A model generated the notes under the pieces. That model was not told where the DNA came from, did no database searches, and saw nothing but the letters and a program-made list of their open reading frames with translations. This document shows, one piece after another, positions 22,999 to 33,686 of a stretch of 64,000 nt of DNA. Position 1 is the first letter of the stretch. The number at the start of each line of letters is the position of its first letter. Source of the DNA: Castanea sativa (taxonomy: Eukaryota; Streptophyta; Magnoliopsida; Fagales; Fagaceae); NCBI RefSeq assembly GCF_040712315.1, contig NC_134017.1, positions 57,100,636-57,164,635 on the forward strand, in the 5' to 3' direction. The position numbers were made by a program, and so were the translations under genes.

Positions 22999-23509
22999 AT
23001 ATAAAAGTGAGACAAACAGTTATTGATAACTATTAAGAATAATAAAAAAAAAACCCTATAAATAAAAGTGAGACTAACAGATCCGTATATGACAAAATTA
23101 TTTCAACATATAAAATATAGGGTTAATAACATAATTGGTCCCTATCATTTACACCAAATGTCAATTTAGTCCATAACTTTTCAATTGTATCAATTTAGTC
23201 CCTAACATTTTAATGTCGTGTCAATTTGATCCCTGCTATTATTTCCTGGATGAAAAATCTGACATATTAAACAAAATAATAAAAAAATTAATTTTCCCTA
23301 CACATCAATGCCCAAGTGTATAGCCGCAGCAAATTAATAAAAAAAAAAAGCCTAAATTTCTGTTCTCACGTGTGTTAAAGTTTATTATGAAATCTCTAGC
23401 TTTCTCTCTCGTGTCATTATACTAAAGAACCTCTCCCTCACCCTCAATCTCACTACCACCTTAATACGCAATCTCTACTGTGCTATACCTAAATTACAAG
23501 TCTATCTAA

Positions 23510-23905
23510 GAGCACTTGCAGCAGTGGAGCTAAATAGCTATATAGCTATTTTAGCTCTACCAAAACACCAAAAAGAAGCATGCAGCAGTGGAGCTAAATC
23601 TATATTTTTTTAGCTCATTGCTACAGTGCACATCTATAGATAGATGTGCACTGTTCATGAGAGCTAAAAAAAATTAATTTTTTATTTTGTGTTCACATTA
23701 CCTTTTTATTGTGGTGTTTATATTGTAGTGAGATGTATTATTTTATTGTGGTAGATATATTATTTTATTGTAATGTTTATATTATTTTATTGTGTTGAAA
23801 GCTAAAATAGATCCACTGCTGCAGCATGTGTGTAGGTAAAATAGATAAAGTAACTTTTGGTGGAGCTAAATTGCTAAATTTTTAGCTCCACTGCTGTGGA
23901 TGCTC
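23510..23905. mobile_element. MITE with TAA target duplication
   Basis: It begins GAGCACTTGCAGCAGTGGAG and ends CTCCACTGCTGTGGATGCTC, long inverted ends with few mismatches. TAA flanks both sides (23507-23509 and 23906-23908), as expected for PIF/Harbinger (Tourist-like) elements. 396 bp, non-coding, nested within the long-inverted-repeat element. Confidence 0.82.
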
Positions 23906-24001
23906 TAAGTATTTTAGAGTTAGAACTTAGAAAATAAAAAATGGCACCGAGCAGAGCTACTCCTACTCTGTATGGAGGACTAAAAAGTTGTGCTACTCGG
24001 G

Positions 24002-24253
24002 AATCTCATCGATGCTGTGGATTTGATCTCCGAGATCTCAAGACTTCAGATGCATTTTCAGGAGGCAATGTCACAATCTCAACAGGAGATTAAGGCTCTT
24101 GAAGCCTTTGTTTAAAGATTTGGAAGAGATCAAAGTCAAAATCTTCGAAGAGACCATTAAGGCTCTCGTGTTTTTTTTTTTTAACGAAGCTTTGGACAAA
24201 GCCAAGGATTTGCTTCTATTTGGAAGCTGAGGCAGCAAGGTTTACATCGTCAC
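24002..24253 (+). pseudogene. Captured fragment of a U-box/ARM E3 ubiquitin ligase gene
   Basis: The readable pieces are [12 protein letters not shown], then in another frame [13 protein letters not shown] and FEETIKALV, then after a T-run [14 protein letters not shown], an in-frame TGA and GSKVYIV. Order and spacing match the helical N-terminal region of plant PUB (U-box plus armadillo) E3 ligases. At least one frameshift, one stop and a T-run insertion make it non-functional. The U-box and ARM domains are absent. It lies within the long-inverted-repeat element, suggesting transduplication. Confidence 0.6.
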
Positions 24254-24485
24254 CACTAGTTTCTTCCTTTGCTAAAAATATGTTCTTGTTTTTTCAATGC
24301 TCTGAGACATGATTGTGAAGCTTTGCCTGTAGATTTGATGGTTTTATATAGGTACAGATATCGAAGAGAGAAGAAATAAATTATAAAATTGAGGAAGTTA
24401 CAATTCATTTTAAAAGAACATTAACTTATATCTCCTATGTCAGATTTGACGTCCCGTGCTGCGTATTTAAGAATTAGATTTTTTT

Positions 24486-24730
24486 AGATATATATCAATG
24501 TTAGTTTTTTTTAAATATTCTCCCATCTTCCCTTTTTTGTGTGTTAAAATACTTAGTATTCTCAAAAGAAATAATATTGGGTTAATCCCACATTGAAAAA
24601 TGAGTGAGTTATAGAAGTTTAAAATTTGTGTTGTGTATTCAAGAGCTATGTCTTTTTGGGTATACATCACTGTTAGTTTCTTTAAAACTTTTTCCTCTCT
24701 CTTCTTGTGTGTGTGTTAAAATACTTAGAG
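24486..24730 (+). repeat. Direct duplication, about 174-bp spacing
   Basis: A segment ending GTGTGTTAAAATACTTAG and preceded by a TATATCAATGTTAG/TACATCACTGTTAG phrase occurs at about 24486-24556 and 24660-24730 with moderate divergence. Confidence 0.7.
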
Positions 24731-24824
24731 TGAGTTTGTTTCAGCTTTTTAAAACTGTGATTTTTGAAAAAGTGGGGTTTTTAAAAAGTGCAGTATGAAA
24801 AAAATACTTTTTGAAAAAGCTGAG

Positions 24825-25251
24825 ATTATGTTTGGTAATAGTTTTTGTTTTCTATTTTCAAAAACTTGTTTTTGGAAATATAAAGAAAAAACAATTTTAT
24901 TGTATTTTTGAAATAAAAAAAATATTTGATTAGTTGAAATTAAAAAGATAGTTTTTTGAAGAAAAAAAAATAGAAAATACTTAAATATGTTGTTACTAGA
25001 ATTTAAACTTTAATGTTAACTAATTAAATAAGACAGATTCATTAAATTAAATGTGTGTTTTCATTGATTTTTGAAAATTAGAGACTGAAAACAGCATTTT
25101 TCATGTTTTCAGTTTTCTTCACAAATTGAGTTTTGAAAACAATTTTTGTTTTTTGCCCATTTTGAGTTGCCAAACAAGTTTTTTAGTCTCAAAAATAGAA
25201 AATTATTTTTGAAAACAGAATATAAGGGGAAAAAGAGTTACCAAACATACC
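24825..25251. mobile_element. Small nested inverted-repeat element
   Basis: It begins ATTATGTTTGGTAA and ends TTACCAAACATACC, with 11 perfect inverted bases. CTGAG occurs directly at both sides (24820-24824 and 25252-25256), a candidate 5-bp target duplication. Outside it, related TTTTTGAAAAAGCTGAG text resumes, consistent with insertion into an older repeat. Confidence 0.6.
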
Positions 25252-25399
25252 CTGAGTGTTTGGTAAAAACTGTTAAAAAGTATTTTTTGAAAAAGCTGAG
25301 TGTTTGGCTAGCACTTATAAAAGTGGTGGTTTGAGTGGTAAATTACCAAAAAGGACAAAGTATATATAAAGGAGTTTATTTCATACTTAAATCAATATT

Positions 25400-25740
25400 G
25401 TGAAATTATTTTTTTCTCACCAATATTAGCTAATAATAACCTATCACTTAAGATTTATTGTAAAAGTATTGTGAAAATATTGTGATAATTGATAGTGATT
25501 TTAATTTGAACGTACTATTACAATTTTTTTTTTTTTTTTTTGTCTTTCTAAAAAAATCATTTTTTTCTCACCAACATTAGCTAATAATAACTTATCACTT
25601 AAGATTTATTGTGAAAATATTGTGACAAAAATTGATACTAATTTTAATTTGAACGTACTATTAAAATTTATTTTTTCTCTTTCTAAAAAAATTATTTTTT
25701 TCTCACCAATATTAGCTAATAATAACCTACCACTTCTTTT
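25400..25740 (+). repeat. Tandem copies of a MITE-half sequence
   Basis: The block ATTAGCTAATAATAACCTATCACTTAAGATTTATTG…TTTGAACGTACTATTA recurs about every 150 bp (near 25425, 25577, 25710). The right half of the element at 54511-54703 has the related phrase CACTTAGGATTTATTGTAAAAATATTGTG. Confidence 0.65.
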
Positions 25741-26010
25741 TTCTTTTCTTTTTATCCTTCTTTCCTCTTTTTTTCCCTATCACTCCTCCAACTCCAGAAC
25801 GTTCCTTCTTCCTCTCTTTTTTTGTTTTTTTTTTTTTTCTCCCCATCCTCCAAAGTCCAGAACATTCCTTCTTCCTTCTTCTTTTTTCCCCCTCCTCCAA
25901 AGTCCAGAACGTTCCTTCTTCTTCTTTTTTTTTTTTTTCTCCCTCTCCTCCAAATTCTAGAACGTTCCTTCTTCCTTTTCTTTTCTTTTTTTTCTCCCTT
26001 TTCTCTCCGC
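25735..26010 (+). repeat. Polypyrimidine tract with repeated AGAACGTTCC units
   Basis: The plus strand is almost entirely C/T. Four units of CTCCAAnnnCnAGAACGTTCC type occur near 25786, 25848, 25894 and 25947 (the second reads AGAACATTCC). Long open frames on both strands are products of the composition and are not taken as genes. Confidence 0.8.
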
Positions 26011-26549
26011 AAGAAGTCATCCGTCCACAGAGCTACCGCAAGAACTCATCCATCCTCTTGGAGAGACTCTTCAACTTCTTCTCCAAACCTCCAGAATCCA
26101 TCCACCGCAAGATGGGTACAAAGTCCATTTGAAAAATTTTGCTATATTCTAATGTTGTTTTGTTTTGCACTTTGAGAAATCCTAATTTGCAAGGGATTGA
26201 TTTTTTTTTTTTTTTCCTTAGCTGATTTAGGAATTTGTTATAGATTTTTTTATGTTTGGATTTGGAAATTTGTTATTAAGAGGGCAGAGGGCAGAGCAGA
26301 GAGATGAGAGGCTCTGAAGGGCAATTTGGTAAGTGCACATTTGGTCCAACAGATACATTCATCAACGCGCACTCACTTTTCTAATTTGGTCCGAAGAGAC
26401 GCATAAATATTATGCACGTTTTGTGAAGAAATGGAAAACGCAGCTTTCTATCAAAGCCAACTTTTTTAACTCACCAAATACTGTAACAGTGTTTGCTTTT
26501 TCAAAAAGCCCGTTTTGGGGCTACAAAAGTGAAAACAAACAGGTACTTA

Positions 26550-26580
<31 letters not shown>

Positions 26581-26970
26581 GATGAAGTTAAGAAAGGAGG
26601 AGAAATTTGGGGTTTTAGAAATTTCTCCGAACTTTAAAACTCACGTGAGAATAGAGACTTGGGTTTTCTTATTAATATTTTTATTTATTATTATATAAAA
26701 AAAGTCTGACATGGCTATATAGTTGTCAGTTGATGTGGTAGAAAAAATCAATTCTTTATTATTCAGTTTAACACATCAAATTTTTCAATCCAATGAATAA
26801 CGGTAGGGGCTAAATTGATGCAATACTGAAAAGTTAGGAACCAAATTGACACAATTGAAATGTTAGAGACCAAATTAACATTTGGTGTAAAGGAAAATGA
26901 TCAATTATGTAATTTATCCTAAAACATATTATCATGTTAAAGAAAAATTGTGTCAAATTTGAGTGCAAGG

Positions 26971-27270
26971 CAATTAGATTGTTTAATAACTGTCATAGAA
27001 AGTTTTTTAGTTTTCGATTTAGTATTGATTTTATTAATATCAATTTTTCTTCCTGGCACGAACCTATCTCTATATTTAGTATTTACATTGAACAATTTTT
27101 TTTTCCAAATAAACATCAGCTTTAATTAATTATTAAATTAATTTTTATTAGATTTTTTAATAACCATCGTAGAAAGTTTTTTGTTTTCTATTTTAGTATT
27201 GATTTTATTAATATCAAACTTTGTTTTCGGGTATGAACCTATTTCTATATTTAGTATTTACACTTTATCT
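26971..27270 (+). repeat. Direct duplication, about 177-bp spacing
   Basis: Text running from ATTAGATTGTTTAATAAC to CTATATTTAGTATTTACA occurs at 26971-27089 and, diverged, at about 27148-27270. Confidence 0.75.
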
Positions 27271-27784
27271 ATTTATTATTTAAAAATTAGAATTTTTTTT
27301 TGTTATCTTCTACAATAACCTCGAGTATTTTTTTAATTAGACATGTCTTTTTGTTATAAATATCAAATGACAAGTGGTAATGTGTTTTAATCTCTACTTT
27401 TTATTTAGTTGGTGGGTAATGTCTTTCTCAAAAAAAAAAAAAAAAGTTAATGGGTGATGTGACAGTTTCTCATTAAAATAAAATGAAATTCCTTTTAAAA
27501 AAGTACTGGAAGTAAACTGAACCTTTCATCTTTTTATTTATGGATTGTATTTATGTTATGTTTATATATGTGTTATTATATTAAATTAATTTTCTTAAAT
27601 AGTAAAATTTTTATGTTACTATTTCTTATATTTATTTTTGTTGTTAGTAATATTATGTGTGTGGAAGTGATTCTCTAACATTATGAGCATGTAATTCTTT
27701 TTTCTTTTCTTTTTTCTAATTTTACTTTAATTAATTTTTGTTTTGGTTTTTACAAATATCAATATCAATACCTATATTTAGCAT

Positions 27785-27947
27785 GGGAAATTATTGTGTA
27801 CTCTCAGAGTACTATAAATGCGTACTCCCTCCTCTTACATGAATGTTGGGCTCCACTAATTAAATTCATGGTGAGACCCACTATTCATGTGAGAGAGGGG
27901 AGTATGCATTTATGATACTCCAGGAGTACCTAATAATTTTCCATTGA
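27785..27947. mobile_element. Foldback MITE, 163 bp
   Basis: The left half GGAAATTATTGTGTACTC…GTACTCCC is mirrored on the reverse strand by the right half GGAAAATTATTAGGTACTCC…ATACTCCC. Almost the whole element folds on itself. Non-coding. Confidence 0.75.
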
Positions 27948-28151
27948 GCACCCACAAGACATTTGAATAATATTCATGTCATTATAAGACAAATGATAAG
28001 TCAAAAGAGAATTATTTTTTCCATATAAATATGTTGTGTGATTGCTTGAGACCTTTAAAAACAATATTTTATATACAATTTATATGATTTAGACTAAAGT
28101 GATTATTAATTTATTATTTCTCAAACAATAATTTAAAAATTTTATAGCCAA

Positions 28152-28180
28152 AACTGTGCAATGCATGAGAACAATACTAA
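28152..28180 (+). mobile_element. Helitron-like 3' terminus
   Basis: CTGTGCAATGCATGAG followed by CTAA and an AT run (28177-28180) resembles the termini at 14151 and 18718. AGTTGGACTTAGAAGCC then follows, the phrase that also precedes other members. Confidence 0.4.
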
Positions 28181-28477
28181 TATATATATATAGTTGGACT
28201 TAGAAGCCATGGTTACATTAAATAGCTACACTAAATTACAAAGTTAGGGTTTAGAAATTGTGATTGTGCAAAACTGAGGCACCAAATTACAACAAATTTT
28301 AAAAACTTTTTAGATAAAAAGTTGAAATAAGTTACTTTTTCTTCACACTGTTTCATTGACAACGTGTTGTTGCAAGGCCAACAAATCCTATCTCATTAAA
28401 AATAAAAAATAAAAACAAAACAAAAAAACAAAAAACAAAACGTGCATAGTTATTGGGAAGAGTTGTGTACGGTCCAA

Positions 28478-28479
<2 letters not shown>

Positions 28480-28514
<35 letters not shown>
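28480..28514 (+). repeat. (TTA)n microsatellite
   Basis: About 11 TTA/ATT units in AT-rich intergenic DNA. Confidence 0.95.
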
Positions 28515-28559
28515 GAGATCAAATCAATTTGAATGAGTTATAATATAATAGCAATTCCT

Positions 28560-29216
28560 AATTAGCATAGATGGTAATCTATGATGTATATTTATCTATA
28601 TATCAAGTATCAACTAATAAAAAAAATTGGATTCACGAAACAAACTCTTGGGTGATGTTTCTTTTTGTTTATAGTTTTTCATTAATAAAAACAATTATTA
28701 TACCAGATTTATTATCCATTTGGCATTAATTTAGAAAGGATATAAATGAACAATGATTACACTTTAATTTAATTTTTGTTATTTGAACTAACTGATTAGG
28801 TCTATATTGTAGTTGTATGCCGCTAACCAACTAAATTTTTTTTTTCTTTTGTTTATAAATATTATAATAAATTTTCTACAATTTAATACAACCACGGGCA
28901 ATCATGGTTTCTAAACTCAACTTTTTAAGCTTTCTTTCAATTCATAAGTTTTATCATTTATGTTGAACTGTGGTAGAAAAAAATGACGGGTAAAGTGTTT
29001 TTTTTTTTTTTTTTGAGGGGGGATGGGTAAAGTGTTGAAATGGTATATCAGCAAATAATATTGATGAGATGTATGTAAGCTCAGTCATTCTAAACGAGTA
29101 GCCTGGTCAAAGTGTAGAGAACTTAATCCCGTGAGCTATGCAAAAGACATAAATTTACCTAATAATATACAAGAAATCCCAACACTTACTCCAAAATAAT
29201 AATAATAATAATTATA

Positions 29217-29220
<4 letters not shown>
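28560..29220. other. AT-rich intergenic sequence
   Basis: No gene was recognised. It is probably interior to a Helitron-like element running from about 28190 to 30235. Confidence 0.35.

Positions 29221-29222
<2 letters not shown>

Positions 29223-29260
<38 letters not shown>
29223..29260 (+). repeat. (AT)n microsatellite
   Basis: About 19 AT units. The reverse-strand open frame across it is a repeat artefact. Confidence 0.95.
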
Positions 29261-29262
<2 letters not shown>

Positions 29263-29334
29263 CTGAAGCCTCTAAAGTTTTTACAATTTTCTACATCAGC
29301 ACAATATTTAAATAAAATTATCATTTTATTTAAA

Positions 29335-29636
29335 TAAAAATATTTTTGTTTAGTCCAAACTTAACAATGAGTGAAACTCTATCTCTCTAACAAGTCCAAT
29401 TTAAACTCAAACTCAAACTCATCATTTTTTTTATCATTTTTTTAAATAAAATTATTTTTGTTTAGTCCAAACTTAAGGAGGAATAAAACTGTATCTCTCT
29501 AACAAGTCCAATGTAAACTCAAACTCATCATTATTATTTTTTTAAAACAAAATTAATTTTGTTTAGTTCAAACTTAATAAGGAGTGAAACTCTATCTCTC
29601 TAAAAAGTGTAACTTAAACTCAAACTCAAACTCAAA
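29335..29636 (+). repeat. Three tandem copies of a ~112-bp unit
   Basis: TTTTGTTTAGTCCAAACTTA…CTCTATCTCTCTAACAAGTC…AAACTCAAACTC begins near 29345, 29457 and 29567. The third copy is the most diverged. Confidence 0.85.
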
Positions 29637-30207
29637 CGTTGACAAAAAAAAATTGAATAAATCTTATATTAAGATTATCCTAAACGTGGCTTAATTTGGA
29701 TAAATATAAAAATCATCAACTATTGATAAAGTTCAACCTCTTTGGATAATAGAACAATTCTACTGCAACTTCTTTAAAAAGTAATTTTTGTGCATAAATC
29801 ACCAAACTCTTTTTAGTTGTTTTTTACAAGATAAAATAAATAAAAATAAATAAAAACTTACAATAATTGAAATTATTCTTGTGAATATAACTCATCTTTC
29901 TTTTATATTTCTCTATTGTTTAATCATATATATTTTGTTTTGTTTCAATAATTTCTAATCCGTGAATCATATAATTCTTTAATATTTTTTGGTCTTTTAG
30001 AAGTTTTAATATCTGAATTTTTGAGTTATTTTTTTACAGTATCTGAAATTTTCTGACAAATTTTTTGTAAGTCATTGCACGTTCAAGCAATGACTTCTTC
30101 ATCAAATTGTAACACAAATTGAAGTCATACAAGAGGAAATCATGCAATGGTGTAGTTTCTTGACCAATTTAAGATTTTATAAAATTTTTTAGTTTACCCC
30201 ACAAATA

Positions 30208-30235
30208 TGTAGGTTCCCGTGCATAGCACGAGTTA
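30208..30235 (+). mobile_element. Degenerate Helitron-like terminus
   Basis: TCCCGTGCATAGCACGAG forms a short stem, like plant Helitron 3' ends, but the following bases (GTGACTTG) do not show a clean CTAG. Low confidence. Confidence 0.3.
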
Positions 30236-30239
30236 GTGA

Positions 30240-30847
30240 CTTGTAATAACAAAAGATGAGAAGAGAAAAAAGCAATTTTTAAGAACTCTTATTGTTACTT
30301 TAAAACAAATACGTATTCCTTTTATCTAAAAAATTACCACACCAACTAAAAATAAAAATAATTTATTTTTTCTTATCAACTTTACCACACCAAATAACTA
30401 TTTTAGTTTTCTAACAAAACATGTAACCTACATTTTGTTCATATTATCTTCTTGTTCTTTTTTTCTTTTTTTTTTGAGATAAATCAAAGTGTTTTCTTAT
30501 TTGATTTTAAGTAAACTTCTTATTTTTGTTCACATCCCAATTTGGTTTTTCCGTTTAAGAATTATCAACCGATTTTATTTATCCAACAAGATAAGCTTCA
30601 GCCTTTATATATAAATAATCATTAGTGTTTTTATTATTATTTTTCCAATACACGGTTATTAGATAAGACTTATCCATGCTACTATCATTGGTGTTTTATT
30701 CTGTATGTAATTTATAGCCCTACAACTAAAAAGAAATTATATTTAGGTGAAACTTATCTACACTACTCTATTGTGAAGGGCTAGCAAGTGGCACACCAAA
30801 TTGCACCACACTTTAGTAGTGATTTAGATAGACACAAAATCATAATT
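30240..30847. other. AT-rich sequence left of the retrotransposon
   Basis: No gene was recognised. Near 30790-30815 the phrase AGTGGCACACCAAATTGCACC resembles the Helitron-start phrase seen elsewhere. Confidence 0.4.
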
Positions 30848-30852
30848 GTTTC

Positions 30853-31546
30853 TGTGGGGAGTAAAAGGGCCCAAATGGGCATGTGGGCCTTTGGGCTATA
30901 ACATGGAGGGCCGACCTGCTCCAGGGTTAAACTCTATGAGTCGGCCCATACGCCGAGGGTCTGAGGATACAGTCGAGGACGAGATTCTCCTCGGAAAAGC
31001 CCTAGGGAGTTCAAAGTTTCATTATGAAGGTCAAAGCACAACCCTGGAGAGACCAGTAGTTAAAAGGGGACATCTTGAATCTTCTAGATGCACCAGTATT
31101 AAAGAAAATATCAAGAATAAAGGCTGCCACATCCGCATTAAAGGCTCTGCACCTACCTCCCTGGCCGCATTAATGGGGAGGTGACCCCTGAACAGTGAGG
31201 TGGAAACTTCTAGTCACTGTTCAAAAAGTATCAGGGAAAGCAGTATAAAAGGGGGGTAAAGGCCAAAGAAAAGGGGGAGGAGAAAACTAAGAAAGAAATT
31301 AAGAACTTGTAATTTTGAAGGAAGAAAGAGAAATAATAAAGAAACAGTTCTCGGCTTGAATCCGAGGAGACCCATTTGTCATTATCGTTCTTTATTTACT
31401 TGCATTTGCTTATAAAAACCTGTTATCAAGATCCCAGCATTTCTAACATAGGTTTAAAGCCCACACTCTACAAATCTTATTGTTTAAGGCTCATTGGGCC
31501 TGAGCCCGTGATTGTCTTTGGGTCCAGGTGCAATTGTGCACTTACA
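30853..31546 (+). repeat. 5' long terminal repeat
   Basis: 694 bp, TGTGGGGAGT…GCACTTACA. It carries a TATA-type promoter at 31244-31251 and AATAAA at 31335-31340. About 14 differences from the 3' LTR were counted by eye (about 2 percent), mostly transitions. Confidence 0.97.
31244..31251 (+). promoter_or_regulatory. LTR TATA box
   Basis: TATAAAAG in the 5' LTR; the same site occurs in the 3' LTR at 41867-41874. It is followed after about 90 bp by AATAAA, the order expected for U3-R. Confidence 0.75.
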
Positions 31547-31547
31547 A

Positions 31548-31565
31548 TTGGCGCCGTCTGTGGGA
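31548..31565 (+). other. Primer binding site
   Basis: TTGGCGCCGTCTGTGGGA begins two bases after the 5' LTR. TGGCGCC is the usual complement of a tRNA 3' end (…GGCGCCA). Which tRNA primes synthesis was not determined. Confidence 0.8.
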
Positions 31566-31593
31566 AATCTAGTCTAGAAGAGGTAGGGATACT

Positions 31594-33594
31594 ATGGCAG
31601 GCTTAGGTGCTCACCATGCAGAGTCACAGGGATCACAGCCGGAAGATCATTTCGAACGTCTTGAACATCGAAGCGATCGTGAGGGAAGTGTCCATACAGA
31701 ATACCCAGGCGCTAGCCATATTCATGAGGGGGGTAGCGCCACCCACGATGAGGGTTCTAAATCCATGCAGAAGGAAATCAATCGTTTGAAGAGAAGGTTA
31801 CGCCGTGCTAAACGTAGGTTTTCACCGTCCTCATCTAATTTTTCCTCAGAGGAGGATAGGGGAGGTGGCTACGGCTCAAGGTCGCGCTCTCCCACCAGTG
31901 CAACATCCTCCGGTGAGGAGGACCACCAGCCAACTCGCAGACTTAAGAAGCCTCATTCTAAAGGCTTAGACAACGATGCTATGAGTAGGGCGTTGCACCA
32001 ACTCTCCAAATCTCCATTTACACGGAGGATTGAGAAAGGAAGGCTTCCCAGAAGGTTTACCCAGCCCACTTTCACCATCTATAATGGCCGGACTGATCCG
32101 GTGGAGCATGTGAGTCACTTTAACCAGAGGATGGCGGTGCACTCTCACAACGAGACCATGATGTGTAAAGTTTTCCCCTCTAGCCTAGGACCTGTCGCTA
32201 TGAGGTGGTTCAATGGCCTTAAATCGGGGTCCATAAGTTCGTTTGGGGAGCTTACTAGAGCATTCCCTTCGCGGTTCATTACGTGTAGCAGAGTACCTCG
32301 GCCATTGGACTCGCTGTTATCCATGACCATGAGGGAAGGGGAGACGTTGAAAGCATACTCCGACCGTTACTGGGAGATGTTTAATGAAATAGATGGCGAC
32401 TTTGATGAGGTGGCGCTTAATACCTTTAAGGTAGGCCTCCCTACTGATCACGACCTGAGAAAGTCTTTGACTAAAAAGCCTGTTCGCAGTGTACGTCGCC
32501 TCATGGACCGTATTGACGAGTATAAGAGAGTAGAGGAAGACCAACAGTAAGGAAAGGGAAAGGAGAAGGTTATCCCGCAGGAGAGAAGGGATTTCAGGTC
32601 GGACAGATACCACAATAACAGGCCGAGGAGAGATTACGTCGGACAGTCCGCCTCGGCGACACCTCAGGCCGTGAACACTGTATTCCGGGAACCAGTACAT
32701 CAGCTGCTGGAGAAAGTTCGTAAGGAACCCTTCTTTAAATGGCCTGATAAGATGGCAGGAGACCCTGCGAAGAGGAATCAAAACCTCTTTTGCCAGTACC
32801 ACCGGGATGTGGGTCATACTACTGAGAACTGTCGGACCCTTTGGAACCACTTGGAGCAGCTTGTCAGTGAAGGAAAACTGAAGCAACACCTGTGCCAACC
32901 TAGCGGGCAGGGTAGTCAACCTGGTTCAAATAATCAGAGGAATAATTCATCTCGGCCGGCTTTAGGAACAATTAATGTTATTTTTGCTGCACCTGGCAGG
33001 ATCGGTTCGGCTCCCACTAGGGTGATGGCAGTTTCTCATTCTCAGGCCGAGGATACAGGCTGCAGGCCGAAGAGGTTGAAGCTCAATTTGCCCGTCTTGG
33101 GATTTTCTGAGGAGGATAAGATAGGGACTATCCAGCCCCATGACGATGCCCTGGTAGTTACGATTAGGATAGGGAATTATGATGTGAAGAGGGTGATGAT
33201 AGATCAGGACAGCGGTGCAGATATCATGTACCCTGATCTATTTAAGGGGTTAAGATTGAAGCTGGAAGATCTTACTCCTTATGATTCGCCGCTTATAAGC
33301 TTTGAAGGGAGAGCCGTTGTGCCGAAGAGACAGATCCGTTTGCCCGTTCAATCCGGCTCAGAAACGGTTGAGGTGGATTTTATTGTGGTTGACGCATACT
33401 CTCCATATACAGCCATCCTCGCCAGGCCTTGGCTGCACGCGCTTGGAGCCGTCTCCTTTACCTTACATGTTAAAGTTAAATTCCCCTCGGGGGAATGTGT
33501 TGAGGAAATTCTCGGCAGCCAATCGGTAGCCAGGCAGTGCATATCGGCTGCAGTACTACATCAGACGAAGCCGAGTCTTCGCTTTAATCACTAA
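31594..33594 (+). pseudogene. gag-protease region of the retrotransposon, interrupted by a stop
   Basis: The ATG at 31594 opens a gag frame: a basic/Ser-rich N-terminus with an RRLRRAKRR patch, then a retrotransposon gag domain around residues 150-300 (FTIYNGRTDPVEHV, RWFNGL). An in-frame TAA lies at 32548-32550 (codon 319). The same frame then continues open to 33594 with a zinc-knuckle-like CQYHRDVGHTTENC and an aspartic protease motif DSGAD at about 33209-33223. A single nonsense change therefore splits what was one gag-pro frame. After 33594 the frame ends, and pol resumes in another frame. Confidence 0.88.
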
Positions 33595-33686
33595 AGACTT
33601 ATAGCGGTCGCGGCTCCTGGTTCATGGGATGGTGACAGGGGAGAGGAGACACATTGTGAGGAGTTAGAGAAGTTTCCGAGTGATAA

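Larger units (their letters stand above)
23119..26921. mobile_element. Long-terminal-inverted-repeat element, Pack-MULE-like
   Basis: The left arm (about 23119-23400) and right arm (about 26610-26921) are imperfect inverted repeats of about 290 bp. The left begins TAGGGTTAATAACATAATTGG; the right, on the reverse strand, begins TAGGATAAATTACATAATTGA. Matching blocks continue through the phrases CACCAAATGTYAATTTRGT, TATAGCC and TTCTCACGTG. The 3.8-kb interior holds a U-box gene fragment, a TAA-flanked MITE, a nested MITE and a polypyrimidine region, but no transposase. Long inverted repeats plus a captured gene piece suggest a non-autonomous Mutator-like element. No 9-bp target duplication is evident, so the class is inferred. 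Confidence 0.65.

Noticed and set aside
25622..26175. Overlapping open frames on both strands rich in Phe/Ser or Lys/Glu
   Set aside because: Caused by the polypyrimidine tract; any frame stays open in such sequence.
30846..31184. 112-codon open frame at the start of the 5' LTR, repeated at 41475
   Set aside because: It lies within LTR U3 sequence upstream of the promoter and is present in both LTRs; no protein family match.
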